A stretch of DNA of 64,000 nucleotides. Source: Falsirhodobacter algicola (GTDB lineage Bacteria > Pseudomonadota > Alphaproteobacteria > Rhodobacterales > Rhodobacteraceae). The DNA lies in NCBI RefSeq assembly GCF_018279165.1, contig NZ_CP047289.1:1238501-1302500 (forward strand), written 5' to 3'. A program made the position numbers and the translations under genes. Shown here one piece after another: positions 8,064 through 17,542 of the stretch. Each line of letters begins with the position of its first letter. Position 1 is the first letter of the stretch. Under the pieces are notes generated by a model, which worked only from the letters and a program-made list of their open reading frames with translations, ran no database searches and was not told the origin of the DNA.

Positions 8064-10445
8064 ATGTCCGACATTGACGCGACCCTGCGCCGGCTGCGGT
8101 GGCCCCTAAGGCTCACTTGGGCGGGCCTCTGGGCCGAACGGCTCGCGCGGTCCTTCTGGCCGCTGTCTTCGATTGCGATCATCACGGTGGCGATCCTTGC
8201 CTTCGGGGTGCAGGACAGCCTGCCGCTGGAGGTGGTCTGGACATGGATGGTCACGGTCGTCCTTGGCGGGCTGGCGACGATCGTCTGGGGTCTGCGCCGC
8301 TTTCGCATCCCCCGGCGGACCGACGCGGTGGAGCGGCTCGACGCCTCCCTGCCCGACCGCCCCCTTGCCGCGCTGGCCGATACGCAGGCCGTCGGAACCT
8401 CCGATCCCGCCTCCATCGCCGTGTGGGACCGGCATCGCAGCCGCATGGCCGAACGGGCCGGAACGGCGCGCCCCGTGGCTCCGCGCCTCGATCTGCCGCG
8501 CCGCGATCCCTTTGCGCTGCGGTATGTCGCGCTGGTGGCCTTGGTGGTTGCGCTGCTGTTCGGCTCGATCTGGCGGGTGGCGACGGTGGCGGGCCTGCCC
8601 GGCGCAAGTCAGGCCGCGACCGGCCCCATGTGGGAGGGGTGGATCCAGCCCCCCGCCTATACCAGCAAGCCCTCGCTCTATCTCAACGATCTGAACGGCA
8701 CGCTGACGGTTCCGGTCGGCAGCCATGTGCATCTGCGCCTGTACGGATCGGTCGGCGATCTGACCGTGCGCGAGACCGTCTCCGCGCGGACCGAGGCGGC
8801 GACCGCCTCCGCCATGCAGCAGGATTTCGAACTGCGCCAATCGGGCGTGCTGGCCATTGCCGGGGCGGGCGGGCGCGAATGGCCCGTCACCGTGGTGCCC
8901 GACGCGCCGCCCCATATCGGTGTCACCGCCGATCTGGCGCGCGAGCCGACGGGCGAAATGCGCCTGCCGTTCGAGGCGGGGGACGATTACGGCATCACCT
9001 CGGGCCAAGTGGAGATCGCGCTGGACCTGCCGGCCGTCGATCGCCGCTACGGCCTTGCCGCCGCGCCCGAAGCGCGCGATCCGGTGCGCCTCGATCTGCC
9101 GCTGCCCGTCACCGGGGCGCGGACCGAGTTTTCCGACGTGCTGGTGCAGGATCTGGCGCAGCACCCCTTTGCTAACCTACCCGTCACGATCCGGCTGAGC
9201 GCGACCGATGCCGCCGGTCAGACCGGCACGGGCGAGGTCATCCACACCGTGCTGCCCGGTCGCCGCTTCTTCGATCCGCTGGCCTCGGCGCTGATCGAGA
9301 TGCGGCGCGATCTGCTGTGGACGCGGGACAATGCCGAGCGCGTCGATCAGGTGCTGCGCGCGATCACATGGCGCCCCGAGGGGCTGTTCCGCGACGACAG
9401 CACCTTCTTGCGCCTGCGCGCCGTGATGCGCGATCTGGAGGCGAACACCGCCCTGACGGACGACACGCGCGACGCGCTGGCGGCGCAGCTGTGGGACATC
9501 GCCGTGCAGATCGAGGATGGCGATCTCGGTTCGGCCTTGGAACGGATGCGCCGCGCGCAGGATCGTCTGTCGCAGGCGATGCGCGATGGCGCCGATCCGT
9601 CCGAGATCGAGAGCTTGATGCAGGAACTGCGCGACGCGACCGACGGCTATATCCGCGAACTGGCCGAGGATGCCCGCCGCGATCCGGATAGCCGTCAGGC
9701 CAGCGAGGATATGCAGGAACTGTCCGGCGATCAGCTTCAGGGCATGATGGATCAGATCCAGCGCCTGATGGAAGAAGGCCGCATGGCCGATGCGCAGGCC
9801 CTGATGGATCAACTGCGCCAGATGATGGACAACCTTCAGGTGGCCGAAGGCGAAGGCGGCGAAGGCAGCCCCGGCCAGCAGGCGATGCAGGATCTGCAGG
9901 ACACGCTGCGCGATCAGCAGGCCCTGTCGGACGAAGGGTTCGAAGGGATGCAGAACGGCCAGACCGATGGCGACGATCTGGCCGGGCGCCAGCGCGAATT
10001 GCGGGATCGGCTGAACGGGATGGACGCGCCGCAGACCACCGAGGAAGGCCAGCCCTTGGACCGTGCCGGCCGCGCGATGGAGGACGCCGAACGCGCCCTG
10101 CGGCAGGGTGACATGTCCGGCGCCCTCGACCGGCAGGCCGAGGCGATGGAGGCGCTGCGCGAAGGGATGCGGACCCTCTCGCAATCTTTGGCCGAAGAGC
10201 AAAGCCCCGGCGGCGATCAATCGGGCGAGGATGGCCCCGCCGGCAGCCGTCAGGCCGCGCGCGATCCGCTGGGCCGCACGCCCGGCGCTTCGGGCGGCAT
10301 CGGCACGGACGAGGATCTCCTCAGCCAGCAGGATCTGCGTCAGCGCGCCGAAGACCTCCTCGATGAGATCCGCCGCCGCTCGGGCGAGCAGGAGCGTCCG
10401 CGCGAGGAACTGGATTACCTACGCCGCCTGCTCGATTTCTTCTGA
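8064..10445 (+). CDS. DUF4175 / TIGR02302 family large membrane protein
   Basis: A 793-residue protein. The N-terminal 160 residues hold three hydrophobic segments (around FWPLSSIAIITVAILAFG, VVWTWMVTVVLGGLATIVWG and YVALVALVVALLFGSIW). A soluble region of Ig/beta character follows, then from about residue 400 to the end a long helical region rich in Gln, Asp, Met and Arg, with repeated RDLMDQ/LMQEL-type heptads that suggests coiled coil. This layout matches the alphaproteobacterial DUF4175 (TIGR02302) family of unknown function. I prefer ATG 8064 over an in-frame GTG at 8028 that lies inside lysA. It follows lysA by 26 bp and converges with the zinc-ribbon gene with no gap. Confidence 0.85.
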   Translation: MSDIDATLRRLRWPLRLTWAGLWAERLARSFWPLSSIAIITVAILAFGVQDSLPLEVVWTWMVTVVLGGLATIVWGLRRFRIPRRTDAVERLDASLPDRPLAALADTQAVGTSDPASIAVWDRHRSRMAERAGTARPVAPRLDLPRRDPFALRYVALVALVVALLFGSIWRVATVAGLPGASQAATGPMWEGWIQPPAYTSKPSLYLNDLNGTLTVPVGSHVHLRLYGSVGDLTVRETVSARTEAATASAMQQDFELRQSGVLAIAGAGGREWPVTVVPDAPPHIGVTADLAREPTGEMRLPFEAGDDYGITSGQVEIALDLPAVDRRYGLAAAPEARDPVRLDLPLPVTGARTEFSDVLVQDLAQHPFANLPVTIRLSATDAAGQTGTGEVIHTVLPGRRFFDPLASALIEMRRDLLWTRDNAERVDQVLRAITWRPEGLFRDDSTFLRLRAVMRDLEANTALTDDTRDALAAQLWDIAVQIEDGDLGSALERMRRAQDRLSQAMRDGADPSEIESLMQELRDATDGYIRELAEDARRDPDSRQASEDMQELSGDQLQGMMDQIQRLMEEGRMADAQALMDQLRQMMDNLQVAEGEGGEGSPGQQAMQDLQDTLRDQQALSDEGFEGMQNGQTDGDDLAGRQRELRDRLNGMDAPQTTEEGQPLDRAGRAMEDAERALRQGDMSGALDRQAEAMEALREGMRTLSQSLAEEQSPGGDQSGEDGPAGSRQAARDPLGRTPGASGGIGTDEDLLSQQDLRQRAEDLLDEIRRRSGEQERPREELDYLRRLLDFF

Positions 10446-10889
10446 TCAGCGGTCCAGCGTGTCGTGCAGCCAGCGCCGGCCCTGATCGACCGCGTCGGCA
10501 TAGCGTTGGATCGGTTCGGCCAGACCCGGAGCCTGCGCCTTGATCTGCGCAGCCCCGGCATAGATGCCCGCCAGAACCGCCAGCGGCAGCAGCGCAAGGA
10601 ACATCCCCGCCACGAAGCCGCCCTTCTTCGGACGCTCGGCCGCAGGGGGGGCGATGGCGGAACTGCCCTCGGCGCGGCGCTGCGCGGCCTCGCGCTCGGC
10701 CTCCTCGCGCAGGAAGGCGCGGAAATCCGTGGGCGCGGCGGCAGGCGGCGCATCCAGCACCAGCCGCGGCTGCGGGCGGTGATGCCAGCCATGGCCGCAG
10801 GCCGAACACTGCACATCGCGCCCCGCCTCGGGGATGGCCGCGTCCTCGATCTCGTACTCGGCCGCGCAGGTGGGGCACCGCAGACGCAT
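10446..10889 (-). CDS. zinc-ribbon (MJ0042-type) membrane protein
   Basis: A 147-residue protein opening MRLRCPTCAAEYEI with a second CSACGH pair, forming the CxxC...CxxC zinc ribbon called MJ0042. A hydrophilic linker with a charged helix follows, then a single transmembrane helix near residues 93-111 (AGMFLALLPLAVLAGIYAG) and a short C-terminal region. Such proteins are common in alphaproteobacteria upstream of ftsE and are of unknown function. A GAGGAG ribosome site precedes the ATG. It is divergent from ftsE across 118 bp. Confidence 0.85.
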   Translation of the reverse strand: MRLRCPTCAAEYEIEDAAIPEAGRDVQCSACGHGWHHRPQPRLVLDAPPAAAPTDFRAFLREEAEREAAQRRAEGSSAIAPPAAERPKKGGFVAGMFLALLPLAVLAGIYAGAAQIKAQAPGLAEPIQRYADAVDQGRRWLHDTLDR

Positions 10890-11007
10890 CCGCTCTCTCC
10901 TCAGGTTTCGGGTGTTGTAGCAACGCGCGCGATGCTATCCAAGCCTTCGACATTGCAAGGGGCGGTCCTTCGGGGCAAGGATCGGCCGGGAAGATGTGGA
11001 GACACCG

Positions 11008-11679
11008 GTGATTTCGTTCGACAACGTCGCCTATAGCTATGGCGGGGGAAAACTCCTTTCCGACATCAGCCTGTCGCTGCAGCCGGGTTCGTTTCATTTC
11101 CTGACCGGCCCGTCGGGCGCGGGCAAGTCCACCTTTCTGAAGCTCTGCTATGGCGAGCTGCTGGCGACCGAGGGCACCGTCAAGGTTCTGAGCCGCGATC
11201 TGCAAGGCGTGTCGCGCGATGCGCTGGCGCGAATCCGGCGGCGCATCGGCGTCATGCAACAAGATTGCCAGTTCCTCGATCATCTGTCGGTCGCCTCCAA
11301 CGTCACCCTGCCGCTCAGCGTGACGGGGCGCGAAGTTCCGGTGCAGGATCTGTCGGACCTGCTGCACTGGGTCGGCATGGCGCGTCTGGCGCGGGCCTAT
11401 CCGCCGCAACTCTCGGGCGGGGAACGCCAGCGCACCGCCCTTGCGCGCGCCGTGATCGGATCGCCCGACATCCTTCTGGCCGATGAGCCGACGGGCAACC
11501 TCGATTGGGAGATGTCGCTGCGGCTTCTGACGCTGCTGGTGGAGCTGAACCGGATGGGCACGACGATCCTGATCGCCACCCACGATCTGAACCTGATCCG
11601 CAGCGCCAAGGCGCAATTGGCCGCGCGCGTGCTGCGCATCCGTGGCGGCACCATCGAACTGGCGGGGGCCGAACTGTGA
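11008..11679 (+). CDS. ftsE: cell-division ABC transporter ATPase FtsE
   Basis: ATPase partner of FtsX; the complex regulates septal peptidoglycan hydrolases at the divisome. Walker A GPSGAGKST, signature LSGGERQRTALARA and Walker B ILLADEPTGNLD are complete. I take GTG 11008 (MISFDNVAYSYGGG) because GGAG lies six bases upstream and the sequence then matches usual FtsE N-termini, giving 223 residues; GTG 10996 four codons earlier is possible. Its stop overlaps the ftsX start (TGATG), so subunits are co-translated. Confidence 0.93.
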   Translation: MISFDNVAYSYGGGKLLSDISLSLQPGSFHFLTGPSGAGKSTFLKLCYGELLATEGTVKVLSRDLQGVSRDALARIRRRIGVMQQDCQFLDHLSVASNVTLPLSVTGREVPVQDLSDLLHWVGMARLARAYPPQLSGGERQRTALARAVIGSPDILLADEPTGNLDWEMSLRLLTLLVELNRMGTTILIATHDLNLIRSAKAQLAARVLRIRGGTIELAGAEL

Positions 11680-12617
11680 TGACGCGTCTTCTGTCCCTTC
11701 TGGCGGCTTTCCTGCACGGGTTGCGGCAGGCCGTGATGGATCTGACGCGCCCCGATCCGGGGGCCGAGCGTCTGGTCCCGCCCACCGGCACCGGGGTGTG
11801 GCTGACGGTCTTTGCCGCAGGGTCCATGGGGTTCCTGTCGGTCTTTGCGCTGTCGCTATCGCTATCGGCGGGGCATCTGGCGGATCGCTGGGCCGACGCG
11901 CTGGCCCGCACCTCCACCATCCGCATCGACGCCACCGGCGAGGATGGCCGGCAGCAGACCGACGCCGTGCTCCGCCTTCTGGAGACGACCCCCGGCATCG
12001 CCAGCGCCCGCGCCATGAGCGACGAGGAAGAGCGCGCCCTGCTGGCCCCGTGGTTCGGAAACGACCTGCCGCTGGACACCCTGCCCATCCCGCAACTCGT
12101 GGAAGTGACCGAAGAGGGCAACGGCTACGATTCCGAAGGCCTGCGCCAACGCCTCGCGGCCGAAGCGCCGGGCGCCGTCCTCGACGATCATGCTCGCTGG
12201 CGTCAGCCCTTGGCTGCGGCCGCGCTGCGTCTGCGCCTTCTGGGCTGGGCGGCGCTGACGCTGATCCTCGGGACGACGGGGGTCATCATCACGCTGGCCG
12301 CGAACGCCTCGCTCGCCTCCAATGCGCAGGTGCTGCGGGTGCTGCGCCAGATCGGCGCGCAGGACGGCTACATCGCCCGCGCCTTCGTGCGCCGCTTTAC
12401 GCTGCGCACGCTGTTCGGATCGACGGCGGGGATCGCTACGGGGCTGGTGGTGCTGCTCCTCATCCCCTCGCAGACCGGCAGCGGAGAGTTCCTGACCGGC
12501 CTCGGCCTGTCGGGCGGGGACTGGCTGCTGCCATGGCTGGTGCCGGTGATCGCGGCGGCGGTGGCCTTCACCGCGACCCGCGTCGCTGCCTTCCGCACGC
12601 TGAACGGGCTGCCATGA
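11679..12617 (+). CDS. ftsX: cell-division permease-like protein FtsX
   Basis: 312-residue inner-membrane partner of FtsE. It has a first membrane segment at about residues 43-63, a periplasmic loop, and three more helices in the C-terminal half (LGWAALTLILGTTGVIITLAA, GIATGLVVLLLI, WLVPVIAAAVAF), the typical four-helix FtsX layout. The FtsX-conserved AHL and Q-I-G-A-x-x-x-(Y/F)-I segment is recognisable as LRQIGAQDGYIA. It is squeezed between ftsE and the acyltransferase with overlaps on both sides, so the three genes form one operon. Confidence 0.92.
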   Translation: MTRLLSLLAAFLHGLRQAVMDLTRPDPGAERLVPPTGTGVWLTVFAAGSMGFLSVFALSLSLSAGHLADRWADALARTSTIRIDATGEDGRQQTDAVLRLLETTPGIASARAMSDEEERALLAPWFGNDLPLDTLPIPQLVEVTEEGNGYDSEGLRQRLAAEAPGAVLDDHARWRQPLAAAALRLRLLGWAALTLILGTTGVIITLAANASLASNAQVLRVLRQIGAQDGYIARAFVRRFTLRTLFGSTAGIATGLVVLLLIPSQTGSGEFLTGLGLSGGDWLLPWLVPVIAAAVAFTATRVAAFRTLNGLP

Positions 12618-13291
12618 TGCTCCGCTCGATCCTCTTTGGCGCGCAGATGTATGTCGCGATGGGGGTGATGGGGCTGATCGGCCTGCCGCTGGCGCTGACC
12701 CGGCCCGATGGGGCGCTGCGGGTCTGCAAGGCCTATTGCCGCTGGGTGCTGTGGACGGCCCGCGCGCTGCTGGGTCTGGAGGGGCGGATCCTTGGCGAGG
12801 TGCCGACGGGGCCGGTCCTCGTCGCGGCCAAGCATCAGTCGTTCCTCGATGTGATCCTGCTGTTCCACGCCCTGCCCCAGCCCCGCTTCATCATGAAGTC
12901 GGATCTTGCGCGCCTGCCGCTCTTTGGTTGGTACACTCGGCGGCTGGGCTGCATTCCCGTCAGCCGGGGCGGCGGCGCGGAGGCCGTGGCCCGTCTGCTG
13001 GATGCGGCGGGCGGCGAGGGGCAGATCGTGATCTATCCGCAGGGCACCCGCGTTCCGGTGGGGGATATCGCGCCCTACAAATACGGCGTTGCGGCGCTCT
13101 ATGCCCATCTGGGCCGGCCCTGCGTTCCGGCGGCGACGAATGCGGGCCGTGTCTGGCCGCGCGGGGTGCGCCGACATGCGGGCGTGGCGGTGATGGAGTT
13201 CCTTCCCCCCATCGCCCCCGGCCTTGCGGCCGAGGATGTGCTTCAGCTTTTGGAACGCCGGATCGAAGCCGCGTCGAACCGTCTGGCTTAG
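12614..13291 (+). CDS. plsC: 1-acyl-sn-glycerol-3-phosphate acyltransferase (PlsC-like)
   Basis: 225-residue membrane-associated acyltransferase for phosphatidic acid synthesis. The catalytic HX4D motif appears as KHQSFLD, the acceptor-binding motif as YPQGTR (a variant of FPEGTR, with Q replacing E), and the G-C-I-P-V-x-R block as LGCIPVSR. An N-terminal hydrophobic stretch covers residues 9-30. It overlaps ftsX by four bases, placing lipid synthesis in the division operon. Its TAG stop overlaps the convergent accA stop by four bases. The paralogue role (PlsC versus another lysophospholipid acyltransferase) is not certain. Confidence 0.88.
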   Translation: MMLRSILFGAQMYVAMGVMGLIGLPLALTRPDGALRVCKAYCRWVLWTARALLGLEGRILGEVPTGPVLVAAKHQSFLDVILLFHALPQPRFIMKSDLARLPLFGWYTRRLGCIPVSRGGGAEAVARLLDAAGGEGQIVIYPQGTRVPVGDIAPYKYGVAALYAHLGRPCVPAATNAGRVWPRGVRRHAGVAVMEFLPPIAPGLAAEDVLQLLERRIEAASNRLA

Positions 13292-14247
13292 GCCGCGAGG
13301 CTCTTGCTGCCCATGGCGAGGAACTTGCGGCGGCGATCGTCGATCAGCGCCTTGGCATCCATGCCGGAGAGGTCCTTCAGCATGTTGGCGATGGCCTTGC
13401 CGACCGCTTCGATCGTCTCGGTGCGGCTGCGTTGCGCGCCGCCCAGCGGTTCCTGAATGATCCGGTCGATCACGCCCAGCTTTTGCAGATCCTGCGCGGT
13501 CAGGCGCAGGGCGTCGGCGGCTTCGCGCATCTTCTCGGCATCCTTCCACAGGATGGAGGCGCAGCCCTCCGGCGAGATCACCGAATAGACCGAATGTTCC
13601 AGCATCGCCACGCGGTTCGCGGCGGCAAAGGCCACGGCGCCGCCGGACCCACCCTCGCCGATGACGGTAGCCAGCACGGGCACGCCGATCTCGAGGCATT
13701 TCTGGGTGGAGCGGGCGATCGCTTCGGACTGGCCGCGTTCCTCGGCGCCCTTGCCCGGATAGGCGCCGGGCGTGTCGATCAGCGTGATGACCGGCAGGCC
13801 GAAGCGGTGCGCCATGTCCATCAGGCGGATCGCCTTGCGATAGCCTTCGGGGCGGGCCATGCCGAAGTTCCGTTCGATCCGCGACTTGGTGTCATGGCCC
13901 TTTTCATGGCCGATCACCACGACGGGCTTGTCGCCGAAACGGGCAAGGCCGCCCATGACGGCGTGATCGTCGGCGAAGTTCCGGTCCCCCGCCAGCGGCG
14001 TGTATTCGGTGAACAACGCCTCGATGTAATCCGAGCAGTGCGGACGATCCGGGTGGCGTGCCACCTGCGTCTTCTGCCAAGCGGTCAGACCCTTGTAGAG
14101 GTCGCGCAGCATCCCTTCGGCCTTGCGGTCGAGAGCGGCGGCCTCCTTCTCCATGTCCATCGCTTCGTTCTGGCGCGCAAGTGCCCGAAGTTCTTCGGCC
14201 TTGCCCTCGATCTCGGCAAGCGGCTTTTCGAATTCCAGATACTGCAT
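13288..14247 (-). CDS. accA: acetyl-CoA carboxylase carboxyltransferase subunit alpha
   Basis: Alpha subunit of the carboxyltransferase that makes malonyl-CoA with AccD. 319 residues. Typical blocks are the N-terminal [17 protein letters not shown], the crotonase-like [10 protein letters not shown] oxyanion region, and [11 protein letters not shown]. The start at 14247 (MQYLEF) is the family start; the frame stays open upstream but codes a non-homologous stretch. It is transcribed leftward from the 421-bp gap and converges on plsC. Confidence 0.97.
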   Translation of the reverse strand: MQYLEFEKPLAEIEGKAEELRALARQNEAMDMEKEAAALDRKAEGMLRDLYKGLTAWQKTQVARHPDRPHCSDYIEALFTEYTPLAGDRNFADDHAVMGGLARFGDKPVVVIGHEKGHDTKSRIERNFGMARPEGYRKAIRLMDMAHRFGLPVITLIDTPGAYPGKGAEERGQSEAIARSTQKCLEIGVPVLATVIGEGGSGGAVAFAAANRVAMLEHSVYSVISPEGCASILWKDAEKMREAADALRLTAQDLQKLGVIDRIIQEPLGGAQRSRTETIEAVGKAIANMLKDLSGMDAKALIDDRRRKFLAMGSKSLAA

Positions 14248-14668
14248 GGCCCTCGGTCCCTGATGGTGCTTTCGGCTATATGCCCGGCCCGCGCGCGTGA
14301 TGCAACAGCAAGGCCCGCAACAGGCAACGCCCCGAGGCTTCCCCCGAGGCGCGCCATCCTCCCCTTGTGGCCATCGCAGCCTCCCCGCAGCGATGACCGG
14401 GTATTCTTTCTGCCGTTCGTTTGATCGGCCGTGAGGAGAGAATGATCGCGCATCGGGCATCCTGTCAACAATTCTTTACGCGCATGTCATATAAATTCCG
14501 CATAGCCGTATCTTGCGCCCGATGCGGTCCCTGCCGCAGGATGTTGCACGGTAATGCATCAAGGCCGAAGGTTCTTCGAAAACGTGCCATCACGGGCGAT
14601 CACATCAAGAAGATTCGCCGGGATATCTGACGTAAGGTAACGTGACCTGCGGCTCAAAGGAGAGATCC
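14248..14668. other. 421-bp intergenic region, AT-enriched relative to its neighbours
   Basis: Divergent promoter region for accA (leftward) and dgcN (rightward). It contains an AT-rich patch around 14470-14515 unlike the flanking genes. A candidate short gene runs 14442-14630 (+): 62 residues, very basic, with a CARCGPC cysteine cluster, preceded by GAGGAG at only 3-base spacing. Its codons (tca, tat, aaa, ata, gta, agg, cga) are rare in the neighbouring genes, so it is either foreign or not coding. I see no tRNA, terminator or repeat. Confidence 0.4.
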
Positions 14669-15670
14669 ATGATCGACACCCCGTACCTTCTGTTTCTCGG
14701 CGATGCCCCCGACCCGCTGGCCGCCAAGGTGGCGCAGGGCATCAAGGACTGGCGCCCCGAATTCGCCAAGGGGCAGCTGCGGATGGATGGGTGCAAGGCC
14801 GATATGGGCCTGACCGACATGACCGTGGACGAGGCCCTTGCCGCCGGCGTCAAGACGCTGGTCATCGGGGTTGCGAACCGCGGCGGGATCATCAGCCCGG
14901 CATGGAAGGCCGTGCTGGTGGAGGCACTCGAAAAGGGCCTCGACATCGCATCGGGGCTGCACAACCTCTTGCGCGACGAACCCGAACTGGTTGCCGCCGC
15001 CGCCGCCCATGGCCGCACGCTGCATGATGTGCGCGTTCCTTCGGTTCAGTATCCGATCGCGAACGGCGTGAAGCGCAGCGGCAAGCGGATGCTGGCGGTC
15101 GGGACCGATTGCTCCATCGGCAAGATGTACACTGCCCTCTGCGTCGAAAAGGAAATGCGCGCCCGCGGCATGAAGGCCGATTTCCGCGCCACCGGGCAGA
15201 CCGGCATCCTGATCACCGGCGGCGGCGTGCCGCTGGATGCGGTGATCGCCGATTTCATGGCCGGGTCGATCGAATATCTGACGCCGGACAACGACGCCGA
15301 CCACTGGGACCTGATCGAGGGTCAGGGCTCGCTGTTCCACGTCTCCTATTCGGGGGTGACGCTGGCACTGATCCATGGCGGCCAGCCCGACGCGCTGGTG
15401 ATCTGCCACGAGCCGACGCGCGATCACATGCGCGGCCTGCCCGGATACAGCCTGCCGAGCCTCGAGGCCGTGCGCGACATGGCGCTGGCGCTGGCGCGCG
15501 TTGCCAATCCCGCCTGCACCGTGGCCGGTTATTCGATCAACACCCAGCACATGGCCGAGGATGAGGCGAAAGCCTACCTCGCCAAGGTCGAGGCCGATCT
15601 GGGCCTGCCCGCGACCGACCCCTTCCGCTTCGGGGCCGGCAAGCTGGTCGATGCGCTGGACGCGATCTGA
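14669..15670 (+). CDS. dgcN: D-glutamate N-acetyltransferase DgcN (DUF1611 family)
   Basis: 333 residues of the DUF1611 family: an N-terminal Rossmann-like domain (about 1-130) and a C-terminal P-loop-type domain whose nucleotide/CoA-binding loop is GTDCSIGKMYT at residues 145-155. DgcN acetylates D-glutamate so that the neighbouring racemase DgcA can turn N-acetyl-D-glutamate into N-acetyl-L-glutamate. The pairing with dgcA is the main reason for this specific name; DUF1611 members elsewhere were long annotated as uncharacterised. AAAGGAG precedes the ATG. It begins a three-gene operon with dgcA and a D-amino-acid aminotransferase. Confidence 0.85.
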   Translation: MIDTPYLLFLGDAPDPLAAKVAQGIKDWRPEFAKGQLRMDGCKADMGLTDMTVDEALAAGVKTLVIGVANRGGIISPAWKAVLVEALEKGLDIASGLHNLLRDEPELVAAAAAHGRTLHDVRVPSVQYPIANGVKRSGKRMLAVGTDCSIGKMYTALCVEKEMRARGMKADFRATGQTGILITGGGVPLDAVIADFMAGSIEYLTPDNDADHWDLIEGQGSLFHVSYSGVTLALIHGGQPDALVICHEPTRDHMRGLPGYSLPSLEAVRDMALALARVANPACTVAGYSINTQHMAEDEAKAYLAKVEADLGLPATDPFRFGAGKLVDALDAI

Positions 15671-15676
15671 AACCAA

Positions 15677-15696
15677 GGGGGGCCGCTGCGCCCCCC
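15677..15696 (+). other. G-run/C-run hairpin between dgcN and dgcA
   Basis: A perfect 7-bp stem (GGGGGGC / GCCCCCC) with a 6-base loop begins six bases after the dgcN stop and ends 20 bases before the dgcA ATG. No T run follows, so it is more likely an mRNA-stability or partial-attenuation element than a full terminator. Confidence 0.45.
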
Positions 15697-15716
15697 GCAA
15701 TACAGGGGAGGTCGGC

Positions 15717-16679
15717 ATGATCGACGTTCTGGCCGAGACCTTCAAGCTGGCGCAGGTCTTCACCATCAGCCGCGGATCGCGCACCGAGGCGCGGGTCATC
15801 ACCGTGAAGGTGACGCGCGGCGGCGTGACCGGCCTTGGGGAATGCGTCCCCTATGCCCGCTACGGCGAGACGCTGGAAAGCGTGGCCGATCAGATCGCCA
15901 CCCTGCCCGCCAACGTGACGCGCGCCGAACTTCAGGGCCTGCTGCCCGCCGGGGCCGCCCGCAACGCCGTCGATTGCGCGCTGTGGGATCTAGAGGCGAA
16001 GGCCGCAGGACGCCGCGTGTGGGAACTGGCGGGCCTGCCCGCGCCGGGGCCGGAGATCACGGCCTATACCCTCTCGCTCGACACGCCGGAAAACATGCGC
16101 GCCGCCGCCGCCAAGAACGCGCATCGCCCGCTCTTGAAGATCAAGCTCGGCACCGCCGACGACATGGCCCGGCTGGAGGCCGTCCGCGCCGGAGCACCCG
16201 GCACCAAGATCATCGTCGATGCCAACGAGGGCTGGACCGCCGAGGTCTATTCCGACCTTGCCCCGCATCTGCTGCGCCTTGGCGTTGCGCTGGTGGAACA
16301 GCCGCTGCCCGCGGGCAAGGACGACATGCTGGCCGAGATCGCCCGCCCCCTGCCCGTCTGCGCCGACGAATCCTGTCACGACCGGGCCAGCCTGCCGGGG
16401 CTGCGCGGTAAATACGACGTCATCAACATCAAGCTCGACAAGACCGGGGGCCTGACCGAGGCGCTGGAACTCAAACGCGCCGCGCTGGACGAAGGGTATG
16501 GCCTGATGGTCGGCTGCATGGTCGGCACCAGCCTTGCGATGGCCCCCGCCCTTCTGGTGGCGCAGGGCGCGCTGGTGACGGACCTTGACGGCCCGCTCCT
16601 GCTGGCCGAAGACCGTGACCACCCGCTGACCTTCGACGAGGCCGGCGTCCACCCGTCCGATACGAAACTCTGGGGATGA
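15717..16679 (+). CDS. dgcA: N-acetyl-D-glutamate racemase DgcA (enolase superfamily)
   Basis: 320-residue member of the muconate-lactonizing/dipeptide-epimerase branch of the enolase superfamily. The catalytic KxK is KIK at residues 141-143; metal ligands are D168 (IVDANEG), E194 (VEQP) and D217 (CADES); the opposing lysine is K239 in INIKLDKTGG. These fit a two-base 1,1-proton-transfer racemase/epimerase. Next to dgcN it most likely racemises N-acetyl-D-glutamate; an Ala-Glu dipeptide epimerase (ycjG-like) is the alternative and would also concern peptidoglycan amino acids. Start ATG 15717 has GGGGAGG upstream; the stop overlaps the next reading frame. Confidence 0.85.
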   Translation: MIDVLAETFKLAQVFTISRGSRTEARVITVKVTRGGVTGLGECVPYARYGETLESVADQIATLPANVTRAELQGLLPAGAARNAVDCALWDLEAKAAGRRVWELAGLPAPGPEITAYTLSLDTPENMRAAAAKNAHRPLLKIKLGTADDMARLEAVRAGAPGTKIIVDANEGWTAEVYSDLAPHLLRLGVALVEQPLPAGKDDMLAEIARPLPVCADESCHDRASLPGLRGKYDVINIKLDKTGGLTEALELKRAALDEGYGLMVGCMVGTSLAMAPALLVAQGALVTDLDGPLLLAEDRDHPLTFDEAGVHPSDTKLWG

Positions 16680-16681
16680 CC

Positions 16682-17542
16682 ATGACGCGCACTGTCTATG
16701 TGAACGGCGAATACCTGCCGGAAACCGAGGCCAAGGTCTCGATCTTCGACCGCGGCTTCCTGATGGGCGATGCCGTCTACGAAGTGACCTCGGTGCTGGA
16801 CGGCAAGCTGCTGGACTATGCCGGGCACGAGGCGCGGCTGGCGCGGTCGCTGGCGGAACTCGACATGCGCAACCCCCTTTCGGCGGCGGAACTGCTGGAG
16901 GTGCACCGCGAACTGGTGACGCGCAACGAGATCGGCAACGGCCTCGTCTATCTGCAGATCTCGCGCGGCAGCGCCGGGGATCGCAACTTCCTCTATCCGG
17001 ACGAATCGGTGCCGGGGACGGCCGTGCTCTTCACGCAATCGGTGCCCGATCTTGCGATGCCCCCCGCCGCCGAACGCGGGATCAAGGTCATCGCCTTCGA
17101 CGATCTGCGCTGGGGCCGCCGCGACATCAAGACGGTGCAGCTTCTCTGGCCCTCCATGGCCAAGATGGCGGCCAAGAAGGCCGGCTGCGACGACGCTTTC
17201 TTCGTGAAGGACGGGGTGGTGACGGAAGGCTCGGCCTCCAACGCCTATATCGTGAAGGGCAACCGCATCATCACGCGGCCCCTGTCGAACGACATCCTGC
17301 ACGGGATCACGCGCGCCTCGCTTCTGGTCTATGCCGCCGAGGCGCAGTTCGAGATCGAGGAGCGCGCCTTCACGATCGAAGAGGCGCAGGCCGCCGACGA
17401 GGCGTTCATCACGGGCGCATCGACCTTCGTGATGCCGGTGATCGAAGTGGACGGCAAACCCGTCGGCGCGGGCAAACCGGGCAAGGTCGCCCGCCGTCTG
17501 CGCGAAATCTACGTCGAGGCGGCGCGCAAGGCCGCCATCTAA
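16682..17542 (+). CDS. dat: D-amino-acid aminotransferase (class IV, PLP)
   Basis: 286-residue fold-IV aminotransferase. The N-terminal VYVNGEYLP..EAKVSIFDRGF and the catalytic lysine in DIKTVQLLWP are characteristic of D-alanine/D-amino-acid transaminases, and the C-terminal GASTFVMPV phosphate-binding segment is intact. It interconverts D-alanine or other D-amino acids with D-glutamate, which would feed DgcN. I choose ATG 16682 because GGGGA lies five bases upstream; ATG 16676, two codons earlier, overlaps the dgcA stop and is also possible. Branched-chain aminotransferase specificity is the main alternative but the context argues for D-amino acids. Confidence 0.87.
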   Translation: MTRTVYVNGEYLPETEAKVSIFDRGFLMGDAVYEVTSVLDGKLLDYAGHEARLARSLAELDMRNPLSAAELLEVHRELVTRNEIGNGLVYLQISRGSAGDRNFLYPDESVPGTAVLFTQSVPDLAMPPAAERGIKVIAFDDLRWGRRDIKTVQLLWPSMAKMAAKKAGCDDAFFVKDGVVTEGSASNAYIVKGNRIITRPLSNDILHGITRASLLVYAAEAQFEIEERAFTIEEAQAADEAFITGASTFVMPVIEVDGKPVGAGKPGKVARRLREIYVEAARKAAI

